The translations under genes were made by a program, and so were the position numbers. 64,000 nucleotides of DNA, taken from assembly GCA_033762735.1 (NCBI GenBank), contig JANRLJ010000218.1:1-64000 (forward strand), in the 5' to 3' direction. Of this stretch, positions 34,718-44,320 are shown piece after piece. Every line of letters starts with the position of its first letter. The stretch's first letter is position 1. Origin of the DNA: JANRLJ01 sp033762735. Its GTDB lineage: Bacteria > Chloroflexota > Anaerolineae > Aggregatilineales > Phototrophicaceae. The notes beneath the pieces are model-generated. The model was not told where the DNA came from and did no database searches. It saw only the letters and a list, made by a program, of their open reading frames with translations.

Positions 34718-36088
34718 TTATTCCAGCGCACTCTGGGCTTCGGCCAGCAGTTCGTTGGCGAGTGTTTCGGCTTCCGCCGCCGCCGCCGCCACATCGGCCG
34801 TCGGGTCGGTGGCGATGGTGGTAATCAGACCGCCGAAGGCTTCGTTGAAGGCGTTGAACCAGCCGATCATCTGGGGATCGCCCACCTTGCGCACGCTCTC
34901 ATCCAGGATCAGGTCGCGGACGCTGGTGAACTGCGGGTTTTCGCTCAGGAAGGTTTCGTCCAGCGCTTCCAGGCCAGAGAAGGTGTTGGGCTGGTACAGG
35001 GTCATCGTCGTCCAGATATTCTGGCTTTCATCGCTGGCGAAGTGCTTCACAAACAGCCAGGTCGCGAGCTGTTCTTCGGGGGTGCTGGCGAGCATGACCA
35101 CGCTGCGGAAGTTCAGGATGAGGGTGCGGTTGCCTTCGCTCCAGGGCGTGGTGGTGTTGACCCAGTTGGTCACGCCCGTCTGCCCGGCATCGGTGGCGGC
35201 CTGCGCATCACCACGAATGAACGGCACGCCCACGCTGGAGCCGACGGCCATCGGGTTCAGGCTGTAGGCGAAATCCGCCGTGTTGACGAACGGGCCATCC
35301 GGCACATAGGCGCAGCCATCGGCCACAAGCTGCTGGAAGAAGGTCAGGACTTCGATGGCCTGTTCGTTGTCGAAGTCGAACTGCATGGTTTCGGGATCCC
35401 ACACGCGCCCGCCCTGGCTCAGGATGAAGGCTTCCATATCCTGCGGATTGGTGCGGAGCGGGAAGCCCTGCACGTCGCCGCCGCTGGCGTTAGTCAGTTC
35501 CGCCGCACCACACGCTACTTCGCGGAACTGTTCGAGGGTTTCTGGTGCGCCTTCCAGGCCGAGTTCGGCGGTAAGGTCGGTGTTGACCGACAGCACGACT
35601 GCGCTGTAGCCAATGGGCCAGGCCAGCAGTTGACCATTGAAGGGTTCGCTGTCAACGCGGTTGACGGCGAAGACTTCGGGGATCAGGTTGGCCTGTTCTT
35701 CTTCGGTCAGGCCCCAGGTCGCGTCGGTGATGTAGGGGTCGAAGGGCACGACCACACCATCCAGGAACCAGCCCTGCGCGTCGTTGGCGAAGCCGCCTAC
35801 CAGGTCGGGCAGTTCACCGCTGACGATGCCGGCACTGATGGCATCGCGCATCGGGCCGCTGGAACCCATTTCAATGGTTTCGACGGTGATGCCATATTCG
35901 TTGGTTTCATTGAAGTTGGCGATGATCTGGTTGATGGCCTCGGCCTGCGCCCCGTCCCATTCGTGCATGTACTGGATGGTGATGCCTTCCGGCAGTTCGG
36001 TGGGGATGGTCACATCCTGGGCAGACACGGCGCTCAGGCTGATGGCGACCACCGCCAGCAGCATCAGGACGACTGCAAATTTCTTCAT
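34718..36088 (-). CDS. ABC transporter sugar-binding protein
   Basis: A 456-residue extracytoplasmic solute-binding protein of the family that includes MalE-like and UgpB-like receptors. The signal peptide (1-23) ends at a non-lipid site (VSAQ). The start MHEWDGAQAEAINQIIANFNE and later PIGYSAVVLSVN are typical of the family. AAGGAG lies just before ATG 36088; the open frame upstream is not coding. The two permease genes lie upstream on the same strand beyond a 552-bp repeat-rich gap; no ATPase gene is nearby, so a shared ATPase is presumed. Confidence 0.9.
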   Translation of the reverse strand: MKKFAVVLMLLAVVAISLSAVSAQDVTIPTELPEGITIQYMHEWDGAQAEAINQIIANFNETNEYGITVETIEMGSSGPMRDAISAGIVSGELPDLVGGFANDAQGWFLDGVVVPFDPYITDATWGLTEEEQANLIPEVFAVNRVDSEPFNGQLLAWPIGYSAVVLSVNTDLTAELGLEGAPETLEQFREVACGAAELTNASGGDVQGFPLRTNPQDMEAFILSQGGRVWDPETMQFDFDNEQAIEVLTFFQQLVADGCAYVPDGPFVNTADFAYSLNPMAVGSSVGVPFIRGDAQAATDAGQTGVTNWVNTTTPWSEGNRTLILNFRSVVMLASTPEEQLATWLFVKHFASDESQNIWTTMTLYQPNTFSGLEALDETFLSENPQFTSVRDLILDESVRKVGDPQMIGWFNAFNEAFGGLITTIATDPTADVAAAAAEAETLANELLAEAQSALE

Positions 36089-36640
36089 CGTTTCTCTCCT
36101 TAGTTGTGCAAACACACAATCGTATTTCTCCCCCGGCCTACCCTCCGCCGGGAGCATGCCACATAAACACCGCCGAAGCGATGGGAGGGCTAGAAAGAAG
36201 TTATCAATTGTTAGTTAATAGTTGTTAGCGATTAGCTTTTTGCTTTTTGCTGTCAGCGATCAGCTTTTTTATAGGCACGACCTCATGCCTTTTGCAACTG
36301 CCCAATCCTGACTCAACATTGAATAATCGTTTCATCATTGGTAGGGACACGGCATGCCGTGTCCTGATGATTATGGTGTGCTGCGGTGGGTGATACGAAC
36401 TCAAGCTGACACCTTCTACCGCTATGTCCTGTTTGCAGACGAAACCCTTACGGTATTCAGCCCCTAAAACATCGTCTCTCTAAAGTTGCCCACCCCCACT
36501 ACACCTTTACCAATCCAGGTCACTCCTTAAGTACACCCGAATTGAAGGCGGAGGATTGTGCGGACACGGCACGCCGTGTCCCTACGAAACCATCACTCGG
36601 TACTCACGACTCGGCACTGCACTCATCACTCGGTACTTCC
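36089..36640. repeat. Repeat-rich gap inside the sugar importer locus
   Basis: A 552-bp gap without a gene between the permease pair and the binding protein. It holds AGCGATTAGC/GCGATCAGC words (36205-36265), two palindromes with the ACACGGCATGCCGTGT or ACACGGCACGCCGTGT core (36341-36364 and 36562-36585), and CACTCGGTACTCACGACTC-type repeats (36593-36640). A promoter for the binding protein gene is expected here but none is clear. Confidence 0.75.
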
Positions 36641-37567
36641 CTACCCTTTGCTCCCCGTCGTCGCGATGCCCTCGGTGAACTGCTTCTGCGTGAAGAAATA
36701 GATCACCAGAATCGGCAGGATGGTGATGACGGAGGCCGCCATCTGCCAGTGGAACTCGTCGCCCGCCTCTGACCGCGTGAAGATCAGCAGCCCGGCGGAA
36801 ACGGGCAGCCAGTCATCGGTGCGCACCACCAGCAGCGGCCATTGCAGCGAGTTCCAGCCGCCGATAAACGTGAAGATCAGGATGGTCGCCAGCGGTGCGC
36901 GAGAAAGCGGCAGCACCACCGACCGCAGGAAGCGCAGATGCCCCGCGCCGTCAATGCGCGCCGCGTCCCACAGGTCTTCAGGAATCTGCGCGAAGAACTG
37001 GCGCAGCAGGAAAATGGTGAAGGCCGAAGCCGTAAACGGAATGGTGAGCGAAGGCCAGTTCTCCAGCCATTTGCCCGCCGGGCCAAAGACGGCTTCGCTC
37101 AGGCGGCTGAACCAGACGACCGTGAGATAGTTGGGGATCAGCGTCACAATGTCGGGGATCATCAGCGTCGCCAGCAGCAGCGCGAAGATCACATTGCGCC
37201 CGAAGAACTTCATCCGCGCGAAGGCATAGGCCGCCGGGATATTGAACAGCAGAGTCCCGATCACCGTAATGGCGACAATGCGGGTGCTGTTCCACATATA
37301 CTGTGAGAAGTTCCCGGTTTCCCACGCCGCCCGGTAATTCTCAAACGCGGGGCGGCTGGGCAGGGTGCGCCCGATGTAGATTTCGCCCGCCGAGGGCATC
37401 AGCGACCAGCTTACCATCATGATAAACGGCAGCAGCGCCAGCATCGCCCCGAAGCCGAGCAGCAGATAGGTCAGGATGCGCCCCCAGGGAAGCGGCGCAC
37501 GAGGCCGCTGCACCCTTGCCAGCGGGTCTTCGCGGGTGCTGTCGAAGGGTTTGCTTAGCTCAGCCAT
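36641..37567 (-). CDS. Carbohydrate ABC transporter permease, MalG type
   Basis: A 308-residue inner-membrane permease with six predicted helices. The cytoplasmic EAA loop that docks the ATPase is DLWDAARIDGAGHLRFLRSV (about residues 195-215). It overlaps the first permease gene by 8 nt and is translated from the same message. With the binding protein it imports a sugar or oligosaccharide. Confidence 0.93.
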   Translation of the reverse strand: MAELSKPFDSTREDPLARVQRPRAPLPWGRILTYLLLGFGAMLALLPFIMMVSWSLMPSAGEIYIGRTLPSRPAFENYRAAWETGNFSQYMWNSTRIVAITVIGTLLFNIPAAYAFARMKFFGRNVIFALLLATLMIPDIVTLIPNYLTVVWFSRLSEAVFGPAGKWLENWPSLTIPFTASAFTIFLLRQFFAQIPEDLWDAARIDGAGHLRFLRSVVLPLSRAPLATILIFTFIGGWNSLQWPLLVVRTDDWLPVSAGLLIFTRSEAGDEFHWQMAASVITILPILVIYFFTQKQFTEGIATTGSKG

Positions 37568-39233
37568 AGAACACCCTCCGTCCGGCGATACGGTTCTGGA
37601 ACAGCGTCAGCACCAGGATGACGCCGAACAACACGAACGCCATCGCCGAGCCATACGCATAATTCGTGTTGGACTGGGTGATTTCTTCAAAGATGTAGAC
37701 GTTGATGGTATCGACCGCCTGATACGCGCCCGCCCGCCGCATCAGATAAATCTGTGTGAAGGCCTGGAAAGTGCCAATCGTCGCCACCAGAACCAGGAAG
37801 AACGTCGTCGGGCTGAGCAGTGGGAGCGTGATACTGCGGAAGGCCTGCCAGTTATTCGCGCCGTCGATTCTGGCCGCTTCGTACAGTTCCTTCGGGATAT
37901 TGCCCAGCCCGGCCAGGAAGATGACCGTGCTGTACCCGGCATATGTCCAGGTGTTGTAGATCATGATGACGACCAGCGCCAGCCCCGGCCCGGCGGCCCA
38001 GTCGGGAAGCTGCCGCCCCAGGAGAATCTCGAACAGGCCGTTGGGTTCCAGCAGCCAGCGCTGCGGCTCAAGGCCAAGCGTGGTCAGGAACTGGTTCGCC
38101 AGGGCGCTCTCACGATGCGAGAACAGGATGGTATAGATCAGCGACGTGGCCGCAAACGGCGTAATGTAGGGCAGGAAGTAGACAATGCGGAAGAACGCCC
38201 GCCCTTTGATGTTCTGGAACAGCAGCACGGCCAGCCCCAGCCCAATCGCCAGTTGAAACGGCACCGTCCCCAGCGAGTACATCACCGTGACGCTGAAGCC
38301 GTTCAGCACATCCGAATCGGCGCTGCCCAGCGTACGCGGAAGCTGTGTGATGAGGAAATAACCGCCGATCACCAGGGCAATCGCCGCCAGCGCATAGAAG
38401 ATCAGGCGGCGGTTTTCTTCCGCCTTGAGCGCGCGTCCCCACGCCGCATAAGCCAGCAGGAGAAGCCCGACTCCCGCGCTGATGAGGATGATGTACGTCC
38501 AGATCGGCAGCGGTGTCCCGGCGGCCTGTGCGTCGGTGATGGCCGTATTGATTTCGGCCAGCGTCAGCCGCAGCAGCAGCGCACCGGACGCAGTCGCCAG
38601 TGTGCCGAGCCAGCCGAGCACGGCGACGTGTGGCCCTTCCTTTGATTTCAGCAGGGTTCGGATCAGCAGCCACATCCCCACCGTGACGAGAATACCAAGC
38701 CACATCACGTTCGCCGCGTCCAGCACAGGCGGGAAGCGGAAGCTGCCGAAGAATTCGCCGATGAAGATGTCGCGGGTGACGGTCGTCCCGCGCAGCCGCA
38801 CGGGGATGTTCAGCACTTCCGGCAGCAGCAGGAAGAACCAGCGCACCACCAGCAGGGTCGCGCCCGCCGCCAGCGCACCGGGCAGCAGATACAGCAGGCT
38901 GCGCGGCTCACTGCGTCCGGGAGTACGTGCCCGCCACACCGTCATCAGACCAAAGACCACCGCCCCAATCGCCAGCCAGAAGAAGACCACCAGCGCGAAG
39001 CTGCCAAGCGCCTCCACGTAGCTGTCCAGCCCGCGATATTCTTCCGGAAAGCGCCGCCAACGGTGCAGGCTCACGAAGAACGCGAAGCCCACCGGGAAGA
39101 TGCCAAAGATAAAGATAATCAGCAGCGCGGGGGTCAGGAACGCATAGGCGGTCAGGTTTTCGAGGATGACGCGCCCCCGGCTCGATTCAAACAAGCCCCG
39201 GCGCGGCGTTGGCTGGAGGGTTGTACTCGCCAT
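37560..39233 (-). CDS. Carbohydrate ABC transporter permease, MalF type, with a long insert
   Basis: A 557-residue permease, much longer than the usual 290-330. The C-terminal 300 residues are an ordinary MalF-type domain with the EAA loop ELYEAARIDGANNWQAF (about 455-470). Between the first helix and this domain lie about 220 residues with several extra hydrophobic segments, not found in simple relatives (MalF of E. coli has a periplasmic insert instead). The start is ATG 39233 or TTG 39236. It is the first gene of the permease pair. Confidence 0.9.
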   Translation of the reverse strand: MASTTLQPTPRRGLFESSRGRVILENLTAYAFLTPALLIIFIFGIFPVGFAFFVSLHRWRRFPEEYRGLDSYVEALGSFALVVFFWLAIGAVVFGLMTVWRARTPGRSEPRSLLYLLPGALAAGATLLVVRWFFLLLPEVLNIPVRLRGTTVTRDIFIGEFFGSFRFPPVLDAANVMWLGILVTVGMWLLIRTLLKSKEGPHVAVLGWLGTLATASGALLLRLTLAEINTAITDAQAAGTPLPIWTYIILISAGVGLLLLAYAAWGRALKAEENRRLIFYALAAIALVIGGYFLITQLPRTLGSADSDVLNGFSVTVMYSLGTVPFQLAIGLGLAVLLFQNIKGRAFFRIVYFLPYITPFAATSLIYTILFSHRESALANQFLTTLGLEPQRWLLEPNGLFEILLGRQLPDWAAGPGLALVVIMIYNTWTYAGYSTVIFLAGLGNIPKELYEAARIDGANNWQAFRSITLPLLSPTTFFLVLVATIGTFQAFTQIYLMRRAGAYQAVDTINVYIFEEITQSNTNYAYGSAMAFVLFGVILVLTLFQNRIAGRRVFYG

Positions 39234-39575
39234 CAATCACCGTCTCAATCTAACGCTCAGGCCGTATTGTACCGACTTGCCCGGTGAATTCAACGCGGGT
39301 GGCGAAGATTTGGCGGGGACTTAGTGCGCTCTTAATAGTGCTTAACAGTTGAGGGAAGCTGTGTTAAAAAAAATTGCAGTTAGGTTAAATCCCCCTAAAG
39401 TCTGAGGGGATGTGGCGTTTGTGCTGATTGTCTAACAGAAAATTGCGGTAAAATTTAGTCTATCAAAACGATAAGTACACGCAAATTCAAAGCTTGAGGT
39501 GATAAGCCCGTGTTTCAGTTCAAAAACTCATTGCTCATCGCTCATCGCTTCTTTTACTGTACTTAACAAACGCGC
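39234..39575. other. Divergent intergenic region
   Basis: A 342-bp, AT-richer gap between the divergent permease and NfeD genes. A small hairpin (CCCCT at 39392, AGGGG at 39405) and a few CTCATCGCT words (39532-39550) are visible. Promoters for both sides should lie here; I could not assign them with confidence. Confidence 0.5.
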
Positions 39576-40076
39576 ATGTCCACCTTCTTTGCCATTCTCA
39601 CCATCCTCAGCGTCCTCTATTTTCTGGGCAGCATTCTGTTGGGCGACCTGTTTGAGTCCGCCGGAATCGAAGTGGGCGACAGCGAATTGAGCCTGACCGT
39701 CGTAGCGGCCTTCCAGGCCGTGTTCGGCGCGGTTGGGTTAATCGGTGTGCGCGCGGACTGGAACCTGTGGCTGACGCTGGCAATTGCCGCCGCGAGCGGG
39801 GTGCTGATGGGGCGTGTGGTGATGCTCGTGCTGCGCACCGTGCTGCGGCAGCAGTCCACCGACGTCACACACAAAGCCGATCTGATCGGCCACAGCGGGC
39901 GTGTCACGATTAATTCCCCTGCCGGGACGACGGGCGAAATTATGGTGGATGACGGCGGCTATGTGGGCAAGCTGGCCGTCAAGGAAATCAATGACGCGGA
40001 ACTCCAGCGCGGGGATACGGTCGAGATCTTGGATGAGCAGGGCGGCGTGTTTCTGGTCAAGAAGAAGCGGGGGTAA
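39576..40076 (+). CDS. NfeD-like membrane protein (YqiJ type)
   Basis: A 166-residue membrane protein with three N-terminal hydrophobic segments (about 1-22, 42-62, 65-87) and a C-terminal OB-fold (IGHSGRVTINSPAGTTGEIM, VEILDEQGGVFLVKKK). NfeD-type proteins occur beside flotillins and are thought to help organise membrane microdomains. A flotillin gene follows 118 nt downstream, separated by one palindromic repeat. Confidence 0.87.
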   Translation: MSTFFAILTILSVLYFLGSILLGDLFESAGIEVGDSELSLTVVAAFQAVFGAVGLIGVRADWNLWLTLAIAAASGVLMGRVVMLVLRTVLRQQSTDVTHKADLIGHSGRVTINSPAGTTGEIMVDDGGYVGKLAVKEINDAELQRGDTVEILDEQGGVFLVKKKRG

Positions 40077-40095
40077 AAGTCCTCATCTTTTAGAC

Positions 40096-40121
40096 GTAGG
40101 GACGGGGCATACCCTGTCCAC
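40096..40121. repeat. Palindromic repeat between nfeD and flotillin
   Basis: A degenerate copy (GTAGGGACGGGGCATACCCT and onwards) of the palindrome family placed inside an apparent operon, where it could attenuate or stabilise the message. Confidence 0.6.
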
Positions 40122-40194
40122 AGACACACCGATCACAGCGGAGACAAGCGAACAACACGTAACCATAAATCGTTACGGAGCAAAGGAGTATTCA

Positions 40195-41691
40195 ATGGAC
40201 ATTCTTATTCTGTTAGGGGTCGTGCTGGTCGTCATCATCGGGCTTGTCCTGATAATCGCGGCCAATTACCACCGCGTCCCGCCCAGCCAGGTGATGGTGG
40301 TGTACGGGCGCAAGGATGCCCGGATGGTCACGAACGGCGGCGTGTTCGTCATCCCTATTCTGGAGACGTACAAAACGCTCGACATCACCATCATGACCAT
40401 CAAGCAGGAAAAGGACGAGGTCTACACCGTCAGCGGCGTTCCCATCCGCCTGGATTGGGTGTCGCAGGTGCAGGTGGACAGCGAAGACAGTGCTATCCGC
40501 ACTGCCGCCCGCGCCTTCCTGGATAAAACCCGCGAGGAAATCCGCACGATTATCACCGAGACGCTCAGCGCCAACTTCCGCGCCATCGTCGGTCAGCTTT
40601 CGGTAGAGAGCATCCACCGCGACCGCGATTCTTTTGTGCAAAAAGTGCAGGATCTGGCGCGGGATGACATGGCCTCGATGGGTGTGAAAATCCTCTCGAT
40701 GGGCATTGAGGAAATTACCGACGACCAGGGCTATCTGACCGCGATGGCCGCGCCGCAGATCGCCGCCGTCAAGCGCGACGCGACCATTGCCGAGGCCGAG
40801 GCCGACCGCGAAGCCCGTGTGAAAGCGGCGGAAGCCCGGCGGCTGGCGGAACAGGCCGAACTGGAAGCGCAGCGCGAGATTTTGCAGCAGCGCGAGGCGC
40901 TCAGCATCCGCGAGGTGGAGGTGCAGAAGAAGGTTGGCCTCGCCAACGCCACCTCCGAGCAGGAAGTCCAGAAGCAGAAGGCGCTGGCGGTGGAGCAGCA
41001 GCAGGAAGCCGAAGTGCTGGTGCCCGCCCGTGCGCAGCGGCAGGCCAGCGAGATCAAAGCGGAAGCCGAACGCCGCCGCCTGACGATTGAGTCGGAAGGC
41101 AACGCGACCGCCATTCGCACCAAATCCGAGGCGGACGCACAGGCCACCGAGCAGAAAGGCCGGGCTGAGGCCGCCGCGTTCCAGGCACGCAAGGAAGCCG
41201 AGGCCGCCGGGCAGAAGGCCGAAGCCGAGGCGCTCAAAGCACGGCTGCTGGCGGAAGCTGAAGGCCGCCGCGAGATCGCCGCTGCCACCGCCGCCGAGGG
41301 CGAGATCAACCTGCGCCAGTACCTCATCGAGCAGATCACGCAGGCCGACATCGCCAAAGTGCAGGCCATTGCCCAGGCGATGAGTGGGCTGGGCAACAAT
41401 GTGCGCGTGGTGCAGATTGGCAATGGAGGGAGCAGCGGGAACGGCGCGTCCAGCGGCAACACCTTTATGGATATGCTGATGAACATCCCCGAAGTGGCCG
41501 AAATCTTCCGCGCGAAGGTGGAAGCGCTGAGCGGTGAGGATTTGCTCACAACGGCGCGCCGCCTGAATGAGCTGTTCGAGGCGGTGCGCGGGAATGGCAG
41601 CGGGAACACACCCCTCCCAACACCGCCTGCTGTGACCGCTGAAGCGCAGACGCACGTGCCGCTCAGACCCGGCGACGATGACGGGAATTAA
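40195..41691 (+). CDS. Flotillin-like SPFH/band 7 protein
   Basis: A 498-residue membrane-associated scaffold. An N-terminal hairpin or helix (2-22) is followed by the SPFH domain (about 25-200) and a long Ala/Glu-rich coiled coil (about 200-420) with repeated EAE/KAE/QAEAE words. A Gly/Ser-rich hinge and short tail follow. Flotillins with an NfeD partner form membrane microdomains. AAAGGAG lies before ATG 40195; the open frame starting upstream near 39.9 kb is not coding. Confidence 0.92.
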   Translation: MDILILLGVVLVVIIGLVLIIAANYHRVPPSQVMVVYGRKDARMVTNGGVFVIPILETYKTLDITIMTIKQEKDEVYTVSGVPIRLDWVSQVQVDSEDSAIRTAARAFLDKTREEIRTIITETLSANFRAIVGQLSVESIHRDRDSFVQKVQDLARDDMASMGVKILSMGIEEITDDQGYLTAMAAPQIAAVKRDATIAEAEADREARVKAAEARRLAEQAELEAQREILQQREALSIREVEVQKKVGLANATSEQEVQKQKALAVEQQQEAEVLVPARAQRQASEIKAEAERRRLTIESEGNATAIRTKSEADAQATEQKGRAEAAAFQARKEAEAAGQKAEAEALKARLLAEAEGRREIAAATAAEGEINLRQYLIEQITQADIAKVQAIAQAMSGLGNNVRVVQIGNGGSSGNGASSGNTFMDMLMNIPEVAEIFRAKVEALSGEDLLTTARRLNELFEAVRGNGSGNTPLPTPPAVTAEAQTHVPLRPGDDDGN

Positions 41692-41730
41692 GGAATTTCC
41701 GCTCCATAAGTGCTAAATCAATTTTCCTCG

Positions 41731-41758
41731 CAGGGGCATGGCGCACCATGTCCCTCCT
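41731..41758. repeat. Degenerate palindromic repeat
   Basis: A copy with core CATGGCGCACCATGTCC between the flotillin gene and a small lipoprotein gene. Confidence 0.55.
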
Positions 41759-41824
41759 ATTTCCCTGATAGAATGAAAATCCCTTCCGAAATATTGAATG
41801 CAGGAGCATACGGAAAAGTGCAAC

Positions 41825-42040
41825 ATGCGTTCAATATCCCTCCGAATACTTGGCCTGATAATGTTATTTTGCCTCACTGCCTGTTATAGATTGCCATTTG
41901 TGCAATCACAGTTTCCTGATTGGATCGTTGCGATTGATATCTCACGAGCCAGTCAAGCAGGGTTTACCATTGAAATTGATGACAGCCTCGAATCGCTTGT
42001 ACGCCTATACCTGGCTTATCAATGTGCCTTAACGTACTAA
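41825..42040 (+). CDS. Small putative lipoprotein
   Basis: A 71-residue frame with a lipoprotein signal (MRSISLRILGLIMLFCLTAC, lipobox Cys20). The remainder (DWIVAIDISRASQAGFTIEI) resembles no family and may be the start of a longer, truncated protein. It is AT-richer than its surroundings. A weak GGAAA lies before the ATG. Coding is likely because of the clear lipobox, but not certain. Confidence 0.5.
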   Translation: MRSISLRILGLIMLFCLTACYRLPFVQSQFPDWIVAIDISRASQAGFTIEIDDSLESLVRLYLAYQCALTY

Positions 42041-42084
42041 ATGGTGTATCCGGTAAGTCCTGATGACTTTCTGAGTGAACTTTG

Positions 42085-42112
42085 GTAGGGGCGACTCGGC
42101 GAGTCGCCCCTA
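42085..42112. repeat. Palindromic repeat, GACTCGGCGAGTC core
   Basis: Near-perfect palindrome with the same core as the copy at 27661, upstream of the Xaa-Pro peptidase gene. Confidence 0.8.
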
Positions 42113-42239
42113 TAGAACACCTGAAATAAAGAGGTGGTTTTTTGGTGGATGCACCACTAACTTGGACTCCTCGTATTGAGCAATCAACCTGTTAAAATCC
42201 GCGCATTGAACAAGCATCAATACCAAAGGACTACGACCC

Positions 42240-43334
42240 ATGAATTTCGATTACGCAGCGCGGCAGGCCAGATTGCAGGCCATCCAGGGCGCGAAGGCCA
42301 TTGCCCTCGTCCCCGGCGCGAATATGGTCTATTTTACCGGGCTGCATTTTCACCTCTCCGAGCGACCCACGATTGCGCTGTGGAGCGACGGTCAGCTCAG
42401 CTTCATCATCCCCGAACTGGAAGTGCCCAAGCTGCGCGAACGCCCCGACATCGAAGCGCGGGTGTTCGCCTGGAAGGACTCCAACGGATACGCCGCCGCC
42501 TTTGCCGAAGCCGCCCGTGAATTGAACCTGAGCGACGGCGCACTCGGCGTGGATGGGCAGGCCATGCGCGTGTTCGAGAGTCAGGCGTTCGAGGCGGCAG
42601 GCGTGACGAAGGTCGCCAACATCGGGCAGGAGTTGCTCAAAATCCGCGCGATCAAGACCCAGCAAGAAGTGGACGCGATGCGCGAGGCGATTCGCATCAG
42701 CGAGGCAGCGCTGGCAACGCTGATGACGTGGATTCAGCCGGGCATGAGCGAACGCGAGATCGGCGCACAGCTTTCCCGCCTGATGATGGAACATGGCAGC
42801 CAGGGCGTGACCTTCGAGCCGTTGATTCAGTCCGGCCCCAACAGCGCCAACCCGCACGGTTTTATCACCGACCGTCAGGTGCAGGCTGATGAATTCCTGC
42901 TGATCGACTTCGGCGGGCGCTGGCAGGAATATCCGGCGGACATCACCCGCACCGTCTGCCTGGGCGTCCCGACCGCTGAGATGCAGACCATTTACGACAC
43001 GGTGCTGGCGGCGAATCAGGCGGCGCTGGCGGTGGCGAAACCGGGCGTGACCTGTGGCGAGGTCGATCAGGCCGCCCGCGCTGTGATCGAGGCGGCGGGC
43101 TATGGGCAGTATTTCATCCACCGCACCGGGCATGGGCTGGGGCTGGAAGGCCACGAACTGCCGCAGATCGCGGGCGGGGTGCAGGAGCCGCTGCAAACCG
43201 GGATGGTGTTTACTATCGAGCCGGGGATTTATGTGCCGGGGCTGGGCGGCGTCCGCATTGAGGACAACATCGTCGTGACCGAGAGCGGCGCAGAATCGCT
43301 CACGCAGTTCCCGCGCCAACTGACGACGCGGTAA
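42240..43334 (+). CDS. Xaa-Pro peptidase (M24 family)
   Basis: A 364-residue cytoplasmic metallopeptidase that removes an N-terminal residue before proline. The pita-bread domain has the expected metal ligands: Asp in LLIDFGGRWQ, Asp in YPADITRT, His in HRTGHGLGLEGHE, Glu in TIEPGIYVPG and Glu in VRIEDNIVV. The N-terminal creatinase-like domain (1-130) is present. The stop overlaps the next gene's start by 1 nt (TAATG), coupling it to a restriction gene with no obvious functional tie. Confidence 0.93.
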   Translation: MNFDYAARQARLQAIQGAKAIALVPGANMVYFTGLHFHLSERPTIALWSDGQLSFIIPELEVPKLRERPDIEARVFAWKDSNGYAAAFAEAARELNLSDGALGVDGQAMRVFESQAFEAAGVTKVANIGQELLKIRAIKTQQEVDAMREAIRISEAALATLMTWIQPGMSEREIGAQLSRLMMEHGSQGVTFEPLIQSGPNSANPHGFITDRQVQADEFLLIDFGGRWQEYPADITRTVCLGVPTAEMQTIYDTVLAANQAALAVAKPGVTCGEVDQAARAVIEAAGYGQYFIHRTGHGLGLEGHELPQIAGGVQEPLQTGMVFTIEPGIYVPGLGGVRIEDNIVVTESGAESLTQFPRQLTTR

Positions 43335-44317
43335 TGGATGGTCGCCTGATCTTTCACGGAATCGACGTTTCACATCAACGCCTGGTCGAGCTGACCTTAC
43401 TTGCCGATCAGTGTAAACCGTTTTATGATTGGGTGGAACAAATTTTCCAGCAGGAGCTTCGCTCCACGAAAGTGCTCGATCAGCTTTTGCAGACAGCATC
43501 GCTGCCCGATCTTCAAAACGCCCTGACGATGTGCTATACCGCCCGCGATGATCTGCCAAAGCTGTTTGACGGCTTAGGGCGCACCTACCCTCACACAAGA
43601 GCCTGCTACTATTTTTTTGCGTGGATGATTCGGGATGCGCCGCAGCAGCGTCTAGCGCCACTTATTCAGCGAATTGTCCGTCAGTCAGGGAAAAATCGGG
43701 TTGTCGTTGAAATTGAGGTTCTGGCATCGCTGATTTATGATTATCGGGGAAATGTACGCTCTTTTGCCTGGGAAGCAGTCCGTGAAATTATCATCGACCG
43801 TCTGGAAGGTTCGCGGCGAAGCCTTAAAGGACACCAGAAAGAGGTGATCGTGCGAACGGCACTGCTGACCGCTTTCCAGACCTACTATGCACAATACCAG
43901 AACTACGGCATTTACGCAGATATCGCGATGACACAAAGCCAGATGAAAGCGGGGAGCGAAACGGTAGATGTTGTTGCCCGCTTACTCGATAATGAGGGCA
44001 GGCAAGTTCGCAGGGTTTTAGTGCCGATCAAGACTCGTGAGACGGAAGGGGGCGGTCATGCTCATCTTTTCAGCCGTGATCTTAGCGCCGCGCTTTCTAC
44101 CATGCGAACAAGCAGCCCCAACGACTTCATCGCTGTTATTCTGGTGGCAAAGAACTGGTCGCCCCGTGAAGTGGAAGTACTGAGTGAACAGGTTGACCAT
44201 CTTGCTTTTTTCGATCTGTCACCGGGTGAGTTTGTACACTTCCATGCCGTTGAGCAAGGACGGCTGAACACCTTTGTCGCTTCCATTCTTCAAGGAAATT
44301 TTGTGAAACGAGCCTGA
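43334..44317 (+). CDS. Putative type II restriction endonuclease
   Basis: A 327-residue protein that I do not place in a named family. It precedes a DNA methyltransferase by 3 nt. A possible PD-(D/E)XK-like core is SETVDVVARLL followed by RRVLVPIKTRE (about 208-236), with Asp and Lys in place but Pro where the acidic residue of (E/D)xK is usual. AT-richer composition than the upstream peptidase gene suggests it arrived by transfer. The assignment rests mainly on the neighbouring methyltransferase. Confidence 0.6.
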   Translation: MDGRLIFHGIDVSHQRLVELTLLADQCKPFYDWVEQIFQQELRSTKVLDQLLQTASLPDLQNALTMCYTARDDLPKLFDGLGRTYPHTRACYYFFAWMIRDAPQQRLAPLIQRIVRQSGKNRVVVEIEVLASLIYDYRGNVRSFAWEAVREIIIDRLEGSRRSLKGHQKEVIVRTALLTAFQTYYAQYQNYGIYADIAMTQSQMKAGSETVDVVARLLDNEGRQVRRVLVPIKTRETEGGGHAHLFSRDLSAALSTMRTSSPNDFIAVILVAKNWSPREVEVLSEQVDHLAFFDLSPGEFVHFHAVEQGRLNTFVASILQGNFVKRA

Positions 44318-44320
44318 CGA

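Noticed and set aside
39901..41691. 596-residue flotillin from an upstream start
   Set aside because: The first 98 residues overlap the NfeD gene in another frame and a palindromic repeat. The membrane hairpin and a strong ribosome site place the start at 40195.
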